64,000 nucleotides of DNA from Pantoea eucalypti (GTDB taxonomy: Bacteria; Pseudomonadota; Gammaproteobacteria; Enterobacterales; Enterobacteriaceae): NCBI RefSeq assembly GCF_009646115.1, contig NZ_CP045720.1:3286001-3350000 (forward strand), in the 5' to 3' direction. Positions within the stretch are counted from its first letter, which is position 1. The number at the start of each line of letters is the position of its first letter. A program made the translations under genes and the position numbers. The notes below the pieces were generated by a model, which was not told where the DNA came from, did no database searches, and saw nothing but the letters and a program-made list of their open reading frames with translations. Shown piece after piece: positions 19,718-31,180 of this stretch.

Positions 19718-22129
19718 TTACCAGGTTTTACCAATGTTAAACTGGAACTGCTCTGACTTGTCTCCATCGACTTTCTTGAACGGCTGGGCGTAAGAGAACA
19801 CCAGCGGGCCAAGCGGTGACATCCACTGCAACGCAACACCGCTTGATACACGAATGTTGTTTGGATCGCTGTAGTCAGGAATGCCTGCCGCACGCGTTTC
19901 CGCTGTATTTTCCCAATGGGTATCCCACGCGGTACCGGCATCGACAAACACCGAGGTACGCACCGAGTTAGCATACTTCTCGCTCAGGAACGGCGTTGGC
20001 GTGATCAGCTCAAGGCTGGCGATCGCCATGGCGTTACCGCCCACCGCATCGTCAGACTTACAAACGCCATTTGGATCAGCGATTCGGCAGTTCGACGAGT
20101 TGTTATTAAAGTAGGCTGCTTTCGGTCCAATGGTGTTGGACTGGAAGCCGCGAACCGTGCTTGAACCACCGGCATAGAAGTTCTCGTAGAACGGCATCTC
20201 TTTGCCGCCGAGTCCATCGCCATAGCCGATACGACCACGTCCCAACAGCACCCAGGTACGATCCTGGTTAATCGGCACATACTGCTGACTATCCAGCGTG
20301 GCCTTATAGAAGCTGTTATCTGAACCAGGAATCGTCACTTTACCATTCAGGTTAGTGCGGTTACCGGATGTCGGGAAGAATCCGCGGTCCAGGGTGTTGT
20401 AAGTCCAGCCGTAGTTAAAGGTGAAGTCATCTGCTGAGAATTCGCCTTTGTCATTAAGCTGCTGCGGCTTACCAACCGAGTCAAGGTAACGCCACATCGC
20501 AACCTGCGGCTGCATGTTTGACAGGTCATTGTGGACATAGCCCAGACCGACACGCAGGGTGTTGTTTTCGTTAACCGGGAAGCCAAGTGTGCCATCCAGA
20601 CCATAACTCTTGTTGGTATAGTCAGAAAGGTCAGCATTGTCTGCTTTGAAGTCGTTGTAGAACAGACGACCACCCAGACTCACACCGTCAACGGTGAAGT
20701 AAGGGTCAGTAAGCGAGAATTCAGCATAGGTCTGGTAATCGTTTTTGGTCCCGCTGATGCCCACGGTATTACCGGTGCCCAGCCAGTTATCCTGCGTTAC
20801 GCCAACCTGGAAACTCACACCACTTTCAGTGCCGTAACCGACGCCGAAGTTGAAAGTACCGGTGTTACGCTCTTTAACTTTGTAGACCACGTCAACCTGG
20901 TCAGGCGAGCCTGGTACACGCTGGGTATCCACATCCACGGTTTCAAAGTAACCGGTGCGGTTCAGACGCTCTTTACCCTGTTCAACCAGATCGCTGCCCA
21001 GCCATGCGCCTTCCATCTGACGCATTTCGCGACGTAACACCGAGTCTTTTGACGTGTCATTACCTTCGAAACGAACATTACGCACGTAGTAACGGTTACC
21101 CGCATCCACGTTGATGTGCAGTTTCACGGTTTTGTCGGCGTCGTTGATTTCTGGCTGTGTGACTACACGCGGATAGGCATAGCCGTAGCGGCCCAGCAGT
21201 TTCTTGATGTCATCTTCCATTTTCGTGACTTTGGCGCCGTTATAGAGCTCGCCTGCCGGAATTTTGGTCAGATGTTCAATTTCTGCGGAGTGACCCGCCA
21301 TGCTGCCATTGACGATTACGCCAGCAATTTTGTACTGGTCACCCTCGGTGATGTTCACCGTGATGTAGATGCCTTTTTTATCTGGCGTCAGGCTGACCTG
21401 CGTCGAATCGATATTGAAGCGTGCATAGCCGCGATCCAGATAGAAGCTGCGCAGAGTCTCAAGGTCACCTGCCAGTTTCTGCTTCTGGTATTTACGATCG
21501 CCGACCACGTTCCACCACGGCACTTCATCACGCAGCTGGAAACGGGAGATCAGTTCATCAGAGCTAAAGGCTTTATTACCGACGATGTTGATCTGCTGAA
21601 TTTTGGCAGAGACACCTTCGGTAAAGACCAGCTTCAGATCGACACGGTTACGCGGCAGGGGTGTCACCACCGCTTTCACGTTGGCAGTATATTTACCGAC
21701 GCTGTAGTAGAAATCCTCAAGGCCTTTCTCAATAGAAGAGATAGTGGTGCGGTCCAGCGCTTCGCCGACACGCACACCTGAGGCTTCCAGATTTTGTTTG
21801 AGCTGATCCTCTTTCACCGCTTTGTTACCGGTGAAGGTAATGCTGGCAATGGTAGGACGTTCTTTGACCTGGACAATCAGCGTTGTACCGTCTCGCAGGA
21901 CCTGAACATCCTCAAAGTTGCCAGTAGCGAACAGCGAGCGAATGGTATTTCTGACATCATCGTCATTCACCGTATCGCCAACCCGTACTGGCATGCTCAG
22001 CAGAGCCGCGCCGACGGCGACTCGCTGCAGCCCTTCGAAATGAATATCCTTCACCACGAAATCGTCTGCACCGTAAACGGTGGCGCTGCTAAACAGCAGC
22101 GACGCTATGAGCAACTTTTTCATCGCCAT
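19718..22129 (-). CDS. bamA: Outer-membrane protein assembly factor BamA
   Basis: Essential Omp85-family insertase that folds beta-barrel proteins into the outer membrane. Placed at ATG 22129 ([15 protein letters not shown], as in E. coli) it has 803 residues. The signal peptide ends at VYG-A, followed by five POTRA domains (about 24-420) and a 16-stranded barrel. The loop-6 motif VRGF is present. Two cysteines in extracellular loop 6 ([12 protein letters not shown]) match the E. coli disulfide, with a shorter loop. The C-terminal beta signal ends FNIGKTW. An in-frame ATG eight codons upstream has no family support. It is 51 bases from rseP. Confidence 0.97.
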   Translation of the reverse strand: MAMKKLLIASLLFSSATVYGADDFVVKDIHFEGLQRVAVGAALLSMPVRVGDTVNDDDVRNTIRSLFATGNFEDVQVLRDGTTLIVQVKERPTIASITFTGNKAVKEDQLKQNLEASGVRVGEALDRTTISSIEKGLEDFYYSVGKYTANVKAVVTPLPRNRVDLKLVFTEGVSAKIQQINIVGNKAFSSDELISRFQLRDEVPWWNVVGDRKYQKQKLAGDLETLRSFYLDRGYARFNIDSTQVSLTPDKKGIYITVNITEGDQYKIAGVIVNGSMAGHSAEIEHLTKIPAGELYNGAKVTKMEDDIKKLLGRYGYAYPRVVTQPEINDADKTVKLHINVDAGNRYYVRNVRFEGNDTSKDSVLRREMRQMEGAWLGSDLVEQGKERLNRTGYFETVDVDTQRVPGSPDQVDVVYKVKERNTGTFNFGVGYGTESGVSFQVGVTQDNWLGTGNTVGISGTKNDYQTYAEFSLTDPYFTVDGVSLGGRLFYNDFKADNADLSDYTNKSYGLDGTLGFPVNENNTLRVGLGYVHNDLSNMQPQVAMWRYLDSVGKPQQLNDKGEFSADDFTFNYGWTYNTLDRGFFPTSGNRTNLNGKVTIPGSDNSFYKATLDSQQYVPINQDRTWVLLGRGRIGYGDGLGGKEMPFYENFYAGGSSTVRGFQSNTIGPKAAYFNNNSSNCRIADPNGVCKSDDAVGGNAMAIASLELITPTPFLSEKYANSVRTSVFVDAGTAWDTHWENTAETRAAGIPDYSDPNNIRVSSGVALQWMSPLGPLVFSYAQPFKKVDGDKSEQFQFNIGKTW

Positions 22130-22180
22130 CGTTGTTATGCGTTTTCCTAACACATCCCTCGAATGTTCGCGTTCCAGCGG

Positions 22181-23527
22181 TTACAAACGTGAGAAATCAT
22201 TGAAAAGTGCAAGCCCCATTAACAGCACCAGTAAAATCGAACCGATGCGATAACTAAAGTCCTGAACTCGCTCGGACACCGGTCCACCTTTGATCTTTTC
22301 GATCGCAAGGAAGAGCAAGTGCCCACCATCTAAAACCGGCAAAGGGAACAGGTTGATGATGCCCAGGTTGACGCTAATCAACGCCAGGAACATCAGGTAG
22401 TAAATCAACCCGTACTCAGCTGACAATCCTGCACCCTGCGCAATCGAAATTGGCCCGCTCAGGTTGTTCAGCTTCACATCACCGGTTATTAACTTGCCCA
22501 GCATGGAAACAGTGAGCTTCATCAATTGCCAGGTTTTTACACTGGCCTCACCGATTGCCGCAAATGCGCCATACTGCCTTACCGTCTTGTACTCTTCTGG
22601 CAGCGGGACGATACGCGGAATCACTCCCGCAAAGCCCGCCTTACTGCCATTTTTCGCTTCTGGCGTCATCGTCAGCGCAATTGATTCACCGCCGCGATCC
22701 ACTTCAAGCGCCATGCTTTTACCGGGATTATCCCGGACCTGCGTGACAAAAGTCTGCCACTGCGATAATGGCTGACCATCGACTTTAACGATCCTGTCGC
22801 CTGCTTGCAAACCGGCTTCACTCGCTGGCGAGTTCGCCTGCACTTCTGCCAGTGTGGTCTCAATTTGCGGACCGCGTGGCTGAATCCCTAATGCAACGAC
22901 CGGATCCTGCTTATCAGGCTCAAACTGCCAGTTACGCAAATCCAGCTGCTTCTGCTGGGTTGCATCTTCGCCAAATCGGGCCACGGTTAACGTGGTGCTG
23001 CTATCGCCGATTTTACCCACCAGCGCCATACGCACAGCATCCCAGTCAGGCGTTTCGATACCGTCAACAGCCTTAAGTTCCATGCCGGGCGTAATTTGCG
23101 CTTCTGCAGCGACCGAACCGTTTAAAATTTCACCGATTACCGGGCGTACACCTGGTACGCCGTGAATAAACACAACCCAGTAGGCAAAGATGGCAAAGAT
23201 AAAGTTAGCGACAGGCCCTGCCGCAATAATGGAGGCGCGTTGCCAGACGGCTTTGTTATTAAAAGCCTGATGACGCAGCTCGGCGGGCACGCTTTCGACA
23301 CGTTCGTCGAGCATTTTAACGTAGCCGCCGAGCGGGATCAGCGCGATGACAAATTCGGTGCCGTGACGATCACGGCGCTGCCAGAGCGCCTTACCAAAAC
23401 CAATAGAAAAGCGCTCAACTTTGACACCACAGCGACGAGCGACCCAGAAGTGGCCAAACTCATGCACGGTAATCAACACGCCCAGCGCAACGATAAAGGC
23501 GAAGAAACTCCAGATTATACTCAACAT
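22181..23527 (-). CDS. rseP: Site-2 zinc metalloprotease RseP
   Basis: Intramembrane protease that makes the second cut of RseA after DegS, releasing sigma-E; it also clears signal peptides. It has 448 residues (E. coli 450). The zinc motif HEFGH is in the first membrane segment ([17 protein letters not shown]). Two tandem PDZ domains follow (about 115-310), then the second catalytic segment [13 protein letters not shown] and a final membrane helix. It lies between cdsA (12 bases) and bamA (51 bases), as in other enterobacteria. Confidence 0.97.
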   Translation of the reverse strand: MLSIIWSFFAFIVALGVLITVHEFGHFWVARRCGVKVERFSIGFGKALWQRRDRHGTEFVIALIPLGGYVKMLDERVESVPAELRHQAFNNKAVWQRASIIAAGPVANFIFAIFAYWVVFIHGVPGVRPVIGEILNGSVAAEAQITPGMELKAVDGIETPDWDAVRMALVGKIGDSSTTLTVARFGEDATQQKQLDLRNWQFEPDKQDPVVALGIQPRGPQIETTLAEVQANSPASEAGLQAGDRIVKVDGQPLSQWQTFVTQVRDNPGKSMALEVDRGGESIALTMTPEAKNGSKAGFAGVIPRIVPLPEEYKTVRQYGAFAAIGEASVKTWQLMKLTVSMLGKLITGDVKLNNLSGPISIAQGAGLSAEYGLIYYLMFLALISVNLGIINLFPLPVLDGGHLLFLAIEKIKGGPVSERVQDFSYRIGSILLVLLMGLALFNDFSRL

Positions 23528-23539
23528 CTTTGCCTGTCC

Positions 23540-24397
23540 TTAAAGGGTGCGGAACACCAGCAGCAATAAACAGGCAAACACCGGCACCGCCGCAGTCAGA
23601 CTATCAATACGATCAAGCATGCCGCCATGACCGGGGATCAGATTACCACTGTCTTTAATGCCCGCTTCACGTTTAAACATACTCTCGGTGAGGTCACCCA
23701 GAACAGAGGCCAGCGTCGCGATAACCGCGCAAATCACCAGCGTACCGGTGGAGACCGTCAGCGGCGCCAGCGTGGCAAACAGCAGCGCAATCAGCGCCGA
23801 TGAAACCAGGCCGCCCAGGAAGCCTTCCCAGGTTTTGCCTGGTGAGACTTTCGGCGCCAGCTTGTGCTTGCCGAACATCTTGCCAAACATATAAGCACCG
23901 GAATCCGCTCCCCACACCAGCAGCAGCACAAACAGCAGCCACCAGGCTCCGGCGAAGTGGTCGGTTTCATAGTGATACTGGCGCAGCGCCACCATGCCCC
24001 AGAAAAAGGGCACCAGCGTTAATACGCCAAACAGTAAGCGAAGTGGACGCGAATGACGCCAGAAAGCCGCGGAAGCGGGATAGGTAAGCACCAGCAGCAG
24101 TGCCGCGACCCACCACACCAGCGACGCCCAAAGCGATGTCGCAATCTGTGGCAGATGCACCGTGTGTTGATAAGGTGGCAGCGTAAACTGCATCAGCGCC
24201 AGCAACAGACCACAAAGTACAGCCAGCCAGACACGCTGTTGCCGTGATGCCATGCCTGCAAACTGACCCCATTCCCAGGCTGCCAGCATGCAGATAACAA
24301 TCGTTGTCAGGGCGAAGCCAACAGGCGGTAACCAGAATAGTGCAGCTATTACCAGCGGAATTAATATCAACGCGGTAATAAGACGAGACTTCAGCAA
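23540..24397 (-). CDS. cdsA: Phosphatidate cytidylyltransferase CdsA
   Basis: Makes CDP-diacylglycerol from CTP and phosphatidic acid, the precursor of all membrane phospholipids. It has 285 residues with about eight hydrophobic segments. The C-terminal family signature is complete (SMFKREAGIKDSGNLIPGHG, then GMLDRIDSL), with metal-binding Asp residues. It begins 18 bases after uppS and is followed by rseP. Confidence 0.97.
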   Translation of the reverse strand: MLKSRLITALILIPLVIAALFWLPPVGFALTTIVICMLAAWEWGQFAGMASRQQRVWLAVLCGLLLALMQFTLPPYQHTVHLPQIATSLWASLVWWVAALLLVLTYPASAAFWRHSRPLRLLFGVLTLVPFFWGMVALRQYHYETDHFAGAWWLLFVLLLVWGADSGAYMFGKMFGKHKLAPKVSPGKTWEGFLGGLVSSALIALLFATLAPLTVSTGTLVICAVIATLASVLGDLTESMFKREAGIKDSGNLIPGHGGMLDRIDSLTAAVPVFACLLLLVFRTL

Positions 24398-24415
24398 AGG
24401 TTACCCCCAGATTGC

Positions 24416-25168
24416 TCAGGCGCCGCCTGGTGCAGCGCCGCCAAAACGACGCTCCCGCAGAGAGAATGCATTCAGTGCACCTTCAAAAACGTGTTCATCG
24501 AAATCCGGCCAGAGCACATCGGTAAAATAGAATTCAGCATAGGCAATCTGCCACAGCAGGAAGTTGCTAATCCGATGCTCTCCCCCGGTCCTTATCACTA
24601 AATCCACTGGCGCCAGCTCCTGCATGCAGAGCTGCGACGTCAGGCTCTCTTCGGTAATCTGGTCAGGTCGCAGTAATCCTTCCTGAACCTGTTCAGCCAG
24701 TTTTTTCACGCCTTCGATAATATCCCAACGGCCGCCATAGTTGGCAGCAATGTTGAGCGTCAGACGGGTATTATTTGCAGTCAGGGTCTCAGAACGACGA
24801 ATACGTTCCTGAATGCGGGGGCTGAAACGGCTGGTATCGCCAATGACACGTAAGCGAACGTTGTGTTTATGCAGGCTCTTTACTTCACTGTCGAGTGCCC
24901 AGACAAACAGTTCCATTAACGCGGTAACTTCCTGCGCAGGACGGCTCCAGTTTTCACTACTGAAGGCATAAAGCGTCAGGGCTTCAAGATTGTTATTGAC
25001 CGCAAAGCTGACGGCACGACGCACCGATTTAACACCGGCTTTGTGGCCTGAAATACGCAATTTTCCCTGATTTTTGGCCCAGCGACCATTGCCATCCATG
25101 ATGATAGCGACGTGGCGCGGACCGTTTCCCTGCTGGTCATCAGTGTTGTTGTGATTGTTAGACGACAT
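24416..25168 (-). CDS. uppS: Undecaprenyl diphosphate synthase UppS
   Basis: cis-Prenyltransferase that extends farnesyl diphosphate with eight isopentenyl units to the C55 carrier used for peptidoglycan, O-antigen and other glycans. It has 250 residues. Signature residues are in IIMDGNGRWAK (catalytic Asp), YAFSSENWSRP, NIAANYGGRWDI and DLVIRTGGEHRISNFLLWQ. Also called ispU. It follows dxr, another isoprenoid gene, after 181 bases, which may hold a promoter. Confidence 0.97.
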   Translation of the reverse strand: MSSNNHNNTDDQQGNGPRHVAIIMDGNGRWAKNQGKLRISGHKAGVKSVRRAVSFAVNNNLEALTLYAFSSENWSRPAQEVTALMELFVWALDSEVKSLHKHNVRLRVIGDTSRFSPRIQERIRRSETLTANNTRLTLNIAANYGGRWDIIEGVKKLAEQVQEGLLRPDQITEESLTSQLCMQELAPVDLVIRTGGEHRISNFLLWQIAYAEFYFTDVLWPDFDEHVFEGALNAFSLRERRFGGAAPGGA

Positions 25169-25349
25169 AACGCTTAACCAATTCCTTTCATCAGAAATGC
25201 TGTGTTTTCTGAATACATTGCGCCCGATTCAAATCCCGGCACACGCTTAGTGCCGGGCTACACCGAATTCGGTGACAGACCGTGAAACGCGAGCCAGCGA
25301 CTATACCATTTTCACCTGAAGCGAACAAATGGCCTCATAACGATCGGTT

Positions 25350-26546
25350 TCACGACGTGAAGCGCGGCAACATTTCTGTTGCCAGCGCGCGCGCAGTGCG
25401 ATCGATGTCAAGGACAGCGTCCACCGAATCCGGCTCCGGACACACTTGTGCCGCCATCACTGCGCTATTAAGCGCGGCAATGTCGGTGAAGCGGATCTGG
25501 TGATTCAGGAAAGCCGCGACGGCAACCTCATTGGCAGCATTTAGCGTGGTGGTCGCCGCCTGCCCTGCCTCACAGGCATCAATGGCCAGTTTCAGACAGG
25601 GATAGCGACTAAAGTCAGGTTCTGCAAAAGAGAGCGCCGACATGCGGGTAAAATCCAGCGGCGTCACACCTGCATTGATGCGCGATGGCCAGGCCATGCT
25701 GTGGGCAATAGGCGTACGCATATCGGGAGAACCTAACTGAGCCAGCACGCTGCCATCGCAGTATCGCACCATGGAGTGAATCACCGACTGTGGGTGAAGT
25801 ATCACTTCCATCTGCGCTGCGCTGGCATTAAACAACCAACGGGCTTCAATGTACTCAAGACCTTTATTCATCATGGTGGCCGAATCAACAGAGATTTTTC
25901 TCCCCATCGACCAGTTCGGATGTGCACAGGCCTGATCCGGCGACATGGCGCTAAGATCAGCTAAATCTGTGTCACGAAAAGGACCACCCGATCCCGTAAG
26001 GATAATCGACTCAATGCCATTATCCCGCAGGTCAGCGTAACCTAACTGATGCTGGATGGTAGCCGGTAAACTCTGAAAAATGGCGTTATGCTCACTGTCG
26101 ACTGGTAGTAACTGCGCGTTATGATGACGCACCGCCTCCATAAACAAACGGCCGCAGGTGACAAGCGATTCTTTGTTGGCCAGCAGCACCGTTTTTCCGG
26201 CGCGAATGGCTGCCAGCGTCGGCAGCAAACCGGATGCGCCGACAATTGCCGCCATCACCTGATCCACGTCATCCAGCGCAGCCAGCTCACAGGCTGCCTG
26301 AACGCCGGAGAGCACTTCAGTATCGATCCTGATTGCTCTCAGTCGCTCACGCAGCGCAGCGGCGGATGCCTCATCTGCCATGCAGGCGTAGCGCGGCGTA
26401 AAAGCCGCACACTGTTCGGCCATCAGCGCCACATTGTGGCCAGCGACCAGCGCAGTAATCTGATAAAGCGCCGGGTTGGCGCGAACCACTGCCAGCGTAC
26501 TGGTGCCGATCGAGCCGGTGGATCCCAGCAGAGTTAATCGCTTCAT
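25350..26546 (-). CDS. dxr: 1-deoxy-D-xylulose 5-phosphate reductoisomerase
   Basis: NADPH-dependent second step of the MEP isoprenoid pathway, giving 2-C-methyl-D-erythritol 4-phosphate; the target of fosmidomycin. It has 398 residues. The nucleotide-binding loop GSTGSIG is at the very N-terminus. The metal-binding and catalytic region includes [13 protein letters not shown] and TGSGGPF, and the flexible loop contains [21 protein letters not shown]. It is 111 bases after frr and precedes uppS. Confidence 0.97.
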   Translation of the reverse strand: MKRLTLLGSTGSIGTSTLAVVRANPALYQITALVAGHNVALMAEQCAAFTPRYACMADEASAAALRERLRAIRIDTEVLSGVQAACELAALDDVDQVMAAIVGASGLLPTLAAIRAGKTVLLANKESLVTCGRLFMEAVRHHNAQLLPVDSEHNAIFQSLPATIQHQLGYADLRDNGIESIILTGSGGPFRDTDLADLSAMSPDQACAHPNWSMGRKISVDSATMMNKGLEYIEARWLFNASAAQMEVILHPQSVIHSMVRYCDGSVLAQLGSPDMRTPIAHSMAWPSRINAGVTPLDFTRMSALSFAEPDFSRYPCLKLAIDACEAGQAATTTLNAANEVAVAAFLNHQIRFTDIAALNSAVMAAQVCPEPDSVDAVLDIDRTARALATEMLPRFTS

Positions 26547-26657
26547 GAGGCTATCCGTGTGAAGTCAGCGTGCCCTCAGGCACAATGTAAAACGCCGCCA
26601 GATGTCGCATTCATACGAATACCTCTCTGTACGGCGTTTTGTCCGGCAGTGATGGGA

Positions 26658-27215
26658 TTAGAAATCCATCAGCTCCGACTCTTTTTCAGACAGTGCGGCA
26701 TCAACTTTCTTGATGTACGCATCGGTCATTTTTTGCACTTCATCCTGCGCACGACGTTCGTCGTCTTCGCTGATCTCTTTATCTTTCAGCAGCGCTTTGA
26801 TTTTATCGTTGGCATCGCGACGGACGTTACGTACCGACACACGGCCCTGCTCGGCTTCGCCGCGCACGATTTTAATCAGATCTTTACGACGCTCTTCTGT
26901 CAGGGCAGGCAGCGGAACACGGATGTCGGTACCGGCTGAACTTGGGTTCAGACCGAGATCAGACTTCATGATCGCTTTTTCGACTGCCGGACTCAGTGAA
27001 CGGTCAAACACGTTGATTTTCAGCGTGCGTGAATCTTCCACAGTGACAGAAGCCAGCTGACGCAGTGGCGTCGGCGTGCCGTAATATTCGACGACGATGC
27101 CGTCAAGCAGCGAAGGTGAAGCACGACCGGTGCGCACTTTGCTGATGGTAGTTTTGAATGCTTCAACGCATTTTTCCATGCGCGTGTCAGCATCTTTTTT
27201 GATGTCGTTAATCAC
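26658..27215 (-). CDS. frr: Ribosome recycling factor
   Basis: Splits post-termination ribosomes together with EF-G. It has 185 residues, as in E. coli, when begun at the GTG at 27215: this codon follows AAGGGT and gives (M)[14 protein letters not shown], aligned with E. coli MISDIRKDAEVRMDK. The longer open frame upstream has no similarity. The triple-helix-bundle domain and the hinge to the small beta domain ([20 protein letters not shown]) are intact. It lies between pyrH and dxr. Confidence 0.96.
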   Translation of the reverse strand: MINDIKKDADTRMEKCVEAFKTTISKVRTGRASPSLLDGIVVEYYGTPTPLRQLASVTVEDSRTLKINVFDRSLSPAVEKAIMKSDLGLNPSSAGTDIRVPLPALTEERRKDLIKIVRGEAEQGRVSVRNVRRDANDKIKALLKDKEISEDDERRAQDEVQKMTDAYIKKVDAALSEKESELMDF

Positions 27216-27358
27216 GTTGAAACCCTTGGATTCGGTTTGACCTGGCCAGTTCCGGCATAACCGGAAGCGGGATCGATAATCATCGATAATCCTGACTGGT
27301 GCGCGATGCATTCTCATCGCGCTGACAGAATATACCTTATTTTATCTCGCCTCGGGTA

Positions 27359-28084
27359 TTAATGCGTAATCAGAGTCCCTTCTTTTTCACCCATCACTAC
27401 ACGACGCAGTGCGCCAGGTTTATTCATGTTGAAAACACGGATAGGCAATTTGTGGTCACGCGCCAGGGTAAAGGCCGCCAGATCCATCACTTTCAGCTCT
27501 TTATCCAGTACTTCAGCATAGCTCAGTTGCTCATAAAGCGTTGCGTCCGGGCTTTTCACCGGGTCGGCAGAGTAGACGCCGTCAACTTTGGTCGCTTTCA
27601 GCACCACGTCCGCTTCAATCTCAATGCCGCGCAAACACGCCGCAGAGTCGGTGGTAAAGAACGGGTTACCGGTACCGGCGGAGAAAATCACCACGCGGTT
27701 GTTACGCAGCAGGCTGATCGCTTCTGCCCAGCTGTAGTTGTCGCAGACGCCATTCAGTGGAATCGCTGACATCAGGCGTGCGTTCACATAGGCGCGGTGC
27801 AGTGCATCACGCATCGCCAGGCCGTTCATCACGGTTGCCAGCATACCCATGTGGTCACCCACGACGCGGTTCATCCCTGCCTGCTGCAGGCTTGCGCCAC
27901 GGAACAGGTTCCCTCCGCCAATCACTACGCCAACCTGGATGCCCAGTTCAACCAGCTCTTTTACCTCTTGTGCCATGCGGTCAAGCACACTCGCGTCGAT
28001 ACCAAAACCTTCAGCGCCTTGCAGAGCTTCGCCGCTGAGTTTAAGCAGGATACGTTGATAAACAGGTTTTGCGTTGGTCGCCAT
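27359..28084 (-). CDS. pyrH: UMP kinase PyrH
   Basis: Bacterial UMP kinase of the amino-acid-kinase fold, a homohexamer activated by GTP and inhibited by UTP, phosphorylating UMP to UDP. It has 241 residues. Visible blocks are [21 protein letters not shown] (phosphate binding), [15 protein letters not shown] and [19 protein letters not shown]. It begins 157 bases after tsf, beyond a strong terminator, so it should have its own promoter. Confidence 0.97.
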   Translation of the reverse strand: MATNAKPVYQRILLKLSGEALQGAEGFGIDASVLDRMAQEVKELVELGIQVGVVIGGGNLFRGASLQQAGMNRVVGDHMGMLATVMNGLAMRDALHRAYVNARLMSAIPLNGVCDNYSWAEAISLLRNNRVVIFSAGTGNPFFTTDSAACLRGIEIEADVVLKATKVDGVYSADPVKSPDATLYEQLSYAEVLDKELKVMDLAAFTLARDHKLPIRVFNMNKPGALRRVVMGEKEGTLITH

Positions 28085-28205
28085 GGTCAGTTCTTCCTGG
28101 AAGATTGGGTGTAAAGGAGAAGTAAATTCTGATCGATCATCCGCTTACCGCAAAGAAAATGCTATTGGGATGAAACTGAAAACGTGTCTGTTGCGATTCA
28201 CAGAC

Positions 28206-28234
28206 AAAAAAGAACCGCCGGATGGCGGTTCTTT
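28206..28234 (-). terminator. Terminator of rpsB-tsf
   Basis: On the minus strand, an 11 bp perfect stem AAAGAACCGCC / GGCGGTTCTTT (28209-28219 with 28224-28234) with a 4-base loop runs into a T stretch. It starts just past the tsf stop. Confidence 0.92.
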
Positions 28235-28241
28235 CAAAGCA

Positions 28242-29093
28242 TTAAGACTGTTTGGACATTGCTGCAACTTCTGCAGCGAAGTCAGACTCAACTTTCTCGA
28301 TGCCTTCACCCACTTCGAAGCGGATGAAGTTAATCACGTCAGCGCCCTGCTCTTTCAGAGCCTGGCCAACGGTTTTGCTTGGGTCGATAACGAAAGCCTG
28401 ACCTGTCAGAGAGACTTCGCCGGTGAATTTCTTCATACGGCCTTCAACCATCTTCTCTGCGATCTCTTTTGGCTTGCCAGACTGCATCGCGATGTCCAGC
28501 TGAACCTGGTACTCTTTATCAACCACGTCAGCAGAAACGTCTTCTGGCTTAACGAATTCAGGTTTGCTTGCTGCAACGTGCATTGCGATCTGTTTGATCA
28601 GATCTTCGTTAGCGCCTTTCGCTGAAACCAGAACGCCGATACGTGCGCCGTGCAGGTAGCTGCCCAGCTCTGCGCCTTCCAGGATTGCAACGCGACGGAT
28701 GTTGATGTTCTCACCGATTTTAGCAACCAGTGCAACGCGCTCTTCTTCGAACTGCGCTTTCAGAACTTCAACGTCGGTAACGCGATTAGCGGCAGCCGCT
28801 TCCAGAACTTTGTCTGCGAACGCCTGGAAACCGCCATCTTTTGCAACGAAGTCAGTCTGGCAGTTCACTTCCAGAATCACGCCGTAGTCGCCAACGATCT
28901 TGGTTTTGATTACGCCATCAGCAGCAACGTTGCCTGCTTTTTTCGCTGCTTTGATTGCGCCAGACTTACGCATGTTCTCAATCGCCAGCTCAATGTCGCC
29001 GTTCGCTTCAGTCAGCGCTTTTTTGCAATCCATCATGCCAGCGCCAGTACGCTCGCGCAGTTCTTTTACCAATGCAGCGGTAATGTCAGCCAT
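28242..29093 (-). CDS. tsf: Elongation factor Ts
   Basis: Guanine-nucleotide exchange factor for EF-Tu. It has 283 residues, as in E. coli. The N-terminal UBA-like module carries [16 protein letters not shown]. The core has TDFVAKD, which inserts at the EF-Tu nucleotide site. A C-terminal coiled-coil/module region follows. The codon choice is that of a highly expressed gene (CTG, AAA, GAA). It follows rpsB after a 182-base gap that contains an attenuator-like hairpin, and ends at a strong terminator. Confidence 0.98.
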   Translation of the reverse strand: MADITAALVKELRERTGAGMMDCKKALTEANGDIELAIENMRKSGAIKAAKKAGNVAADGVIKTKIVGDYGVILEVNCQTDFVAKDGGFQAFADKVLEAAAANRVTDVEVLKAQFEEERVALVAKIGENINIRRVAILEGAELGSYLHGARIGVLVSAKGANEDLIKQIAMHVAASKPEFVKPEDVSADVVDKEYQVQLDIAMQSGKPKEIAEKMVEGRMKKFTGEVSLTGQAFVIDPSKTVGQALKEQGADVINFIRFEVGEGIEKVESDFAAEVAAMSKQS

Positions 29094-29200
29094 TCCAGAA
29101 TCCTCGGTTCGTGCCTGAGTACGTTTGCACCAGCAGACACTTATTTGCGGAAAATTTACTCTGTCCCGCCGTCCGGTTGGGGGCGTGACAGACTTAGATA

Positions 29201-29227
29201 AAATAAAGGGGCCAGTATAGGCCCCTT
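29201..29227 (-). terminator. Attenuator-like hairpin between rpsB and tsf
   Basis: An 8 bp perfect stem AAGGGGCC / GGCCCCTT (29206-29213 with 29220-29227) with a 6-base loop, followed on the minus strand by a T-rich TTTATTTTATC. It lies inside the rpsB-tsf operon, so it probably acts as a partial terminator that lowers tsf relative to rpsB. A partial terminator here is described for E. coli as I recall. Confidence 0.72.
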
Positions 29228-29275
29228 ACAGATCACATCTGAATGCTAAGGGCTCTTATGCAGAGCAAACCTTAA

Positions 29276-30201
<926 letters not shown>

Positions 30202-30319
30202 TAAATGATCACTGATGAGCGCCAGCGCGTTCTCTATTTGGCAGCCCATTTGCTGGCTGCTAACATGACAGCACAGACCTTATTATTGTCGAAAATTTCG
30301 ACAACTGCGGATTAATTTA
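30202..30319 (+). promoter_or_regulatory. map upstream region with a 19-base palindrome
   Basis: Non-coding region between the divergent rpsB and map promoters. At 30286-30304 there is a perfect 9 bp inverted repeat around one central base (TTGTCGAAA / TTTCGACAA), 15 bases before the map start. I also see GCAGCC / GGCTGC at 30241-30246 and 30255-30260. I do not recognise a known operator; no clear -10/-35 was assigned. Confidence 0.4.
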
Positions 30320-31114
30320 ATGGCAATTTCAATCAAAACCCCTGAAGAAATCGAAAAAATGCGCGTCGCGGGCCGACTGGCCGCCGAAGTGCTGGAGATG
30401 ATCGAGCCTCATGTTCAACCGGGTGTCACCACCGGCGAGCTGGACCGTATCTGCCACGAACACATCACGCAGAAGCAGCAGGCCGTCTCTGCCTGCCTTG
30501 GCTATCACGGTTTTCCGAAATCAGTCTGCATCTCGGTGAATGAAGTGGTTTGTCACGGGATTCCCAGTGACGATCGCCCTCTGAAAGATGGCGATATCGT
30601 CAATATCGATGTCACCGTCATTAAAGATGAGTACCACGGTGATACCTCAAAGATGTTTATTGTTGGTAAACCCACTATTCAGGGTGAGCGCCTGTGCCGC
30701 GTCACGCAGGAGAGCCTCTATCTTTCCCTGCGTCTGATTAAGCCCGGCATCCGCCTGCGCGAGTTGGGTCGTGCCATTCAGAAGTATGTTGAAGCAAACG
30801 ACTTCTCTGTCGTACGCGAATATTGCGGTCACGGCATCGGCAAGGGGTTCCACGAAGAGCCTCAGGTATTGCATTACGATGCCGATGATAGCGGCGTCGT
30901 GTTACAGGCGGGTATGACCTTTACAGTAGAACCGATGGTCAATGCCGGGGATTACCGCATCCGCACCATGAAAGATGGCTGGACGGTAAAAACCAAAGAT
31001 CGCAGCTTGTCCGCGCAGTATGAGCATACTATTGTGGTGACGGAAAACGGCTGTGAGATTTTAACCCTGCGCAAAGACGACGCGCTGCCCGCTGTGCTCG
31101 TCGCCGAAGGGTAA
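30320..31114 (+). CDS. map: Methionine aminopeptidase type I
   Basis: Removes the initiator methionine from nascent proteins. It has 264 residues, as in E. coli. The dinuclear metal ligands are visible: the two Asp in VNIDVTVIKDEYHGDTSK, His in YCGHGIGKGFHEEP, Glu in FTVEPMVN and Glu in QYEHTIVV. The substrate-pocket His lies in CLGYHGFPKSVC. It is divergent from rpsB and is followed within 17 bases by a strong terminator. Confidence 0.98.
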   Translation: MAISIKTPEEIEKMRVAGRLAAEVLEMIEPHVQPGVTTGELDRICHEHITQKQQAVSACLGYHGFPKSVCISVNEVVCHGIPSDDRPLKDGDIVNIDVTVIKDEYHGDTSKMFIVGKPTIQGERLCRVTQESLYLSLRLIKPGIRLRELGRAIQKYVEANDFSVVREYCGHGIGKGFHEEPQVLHYDADDSGVVLQAGMTFTVEPMVNAGDYRIRTMKDGWTVKTKDRSLSAQYEHTIVVTENGCEILTLRKDDALPAVLVAEG

Positions 31115-31131
31115 TTCCCCCAAAACAGATC

Positions 31132-31158
31132 AAGCCGGCGCTGAGCCGGCTTTTTTTT
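31132..31158 (+). terminator. Terminator between map and glnD
   Basis: Perfect 8 bp stem AAGCCGGC / GCCGGCTT (31132-31139 with 31145-31152), 5-base loop, and eight T residues (31151-31158). It ends only 22 bases before the glnD start codon. Confidence 0.9.
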
Positions 31159-31180
31159 GGCTAAAAAAGAGAAGAGCTGC

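Noticed and set aside
26589..26640. Possible frr terminator
   Set aside because: A 9 bp repeat AAAACGCCG / CGGCGTTTT exists but with a 34-base loop and no good T run, so it was not called.
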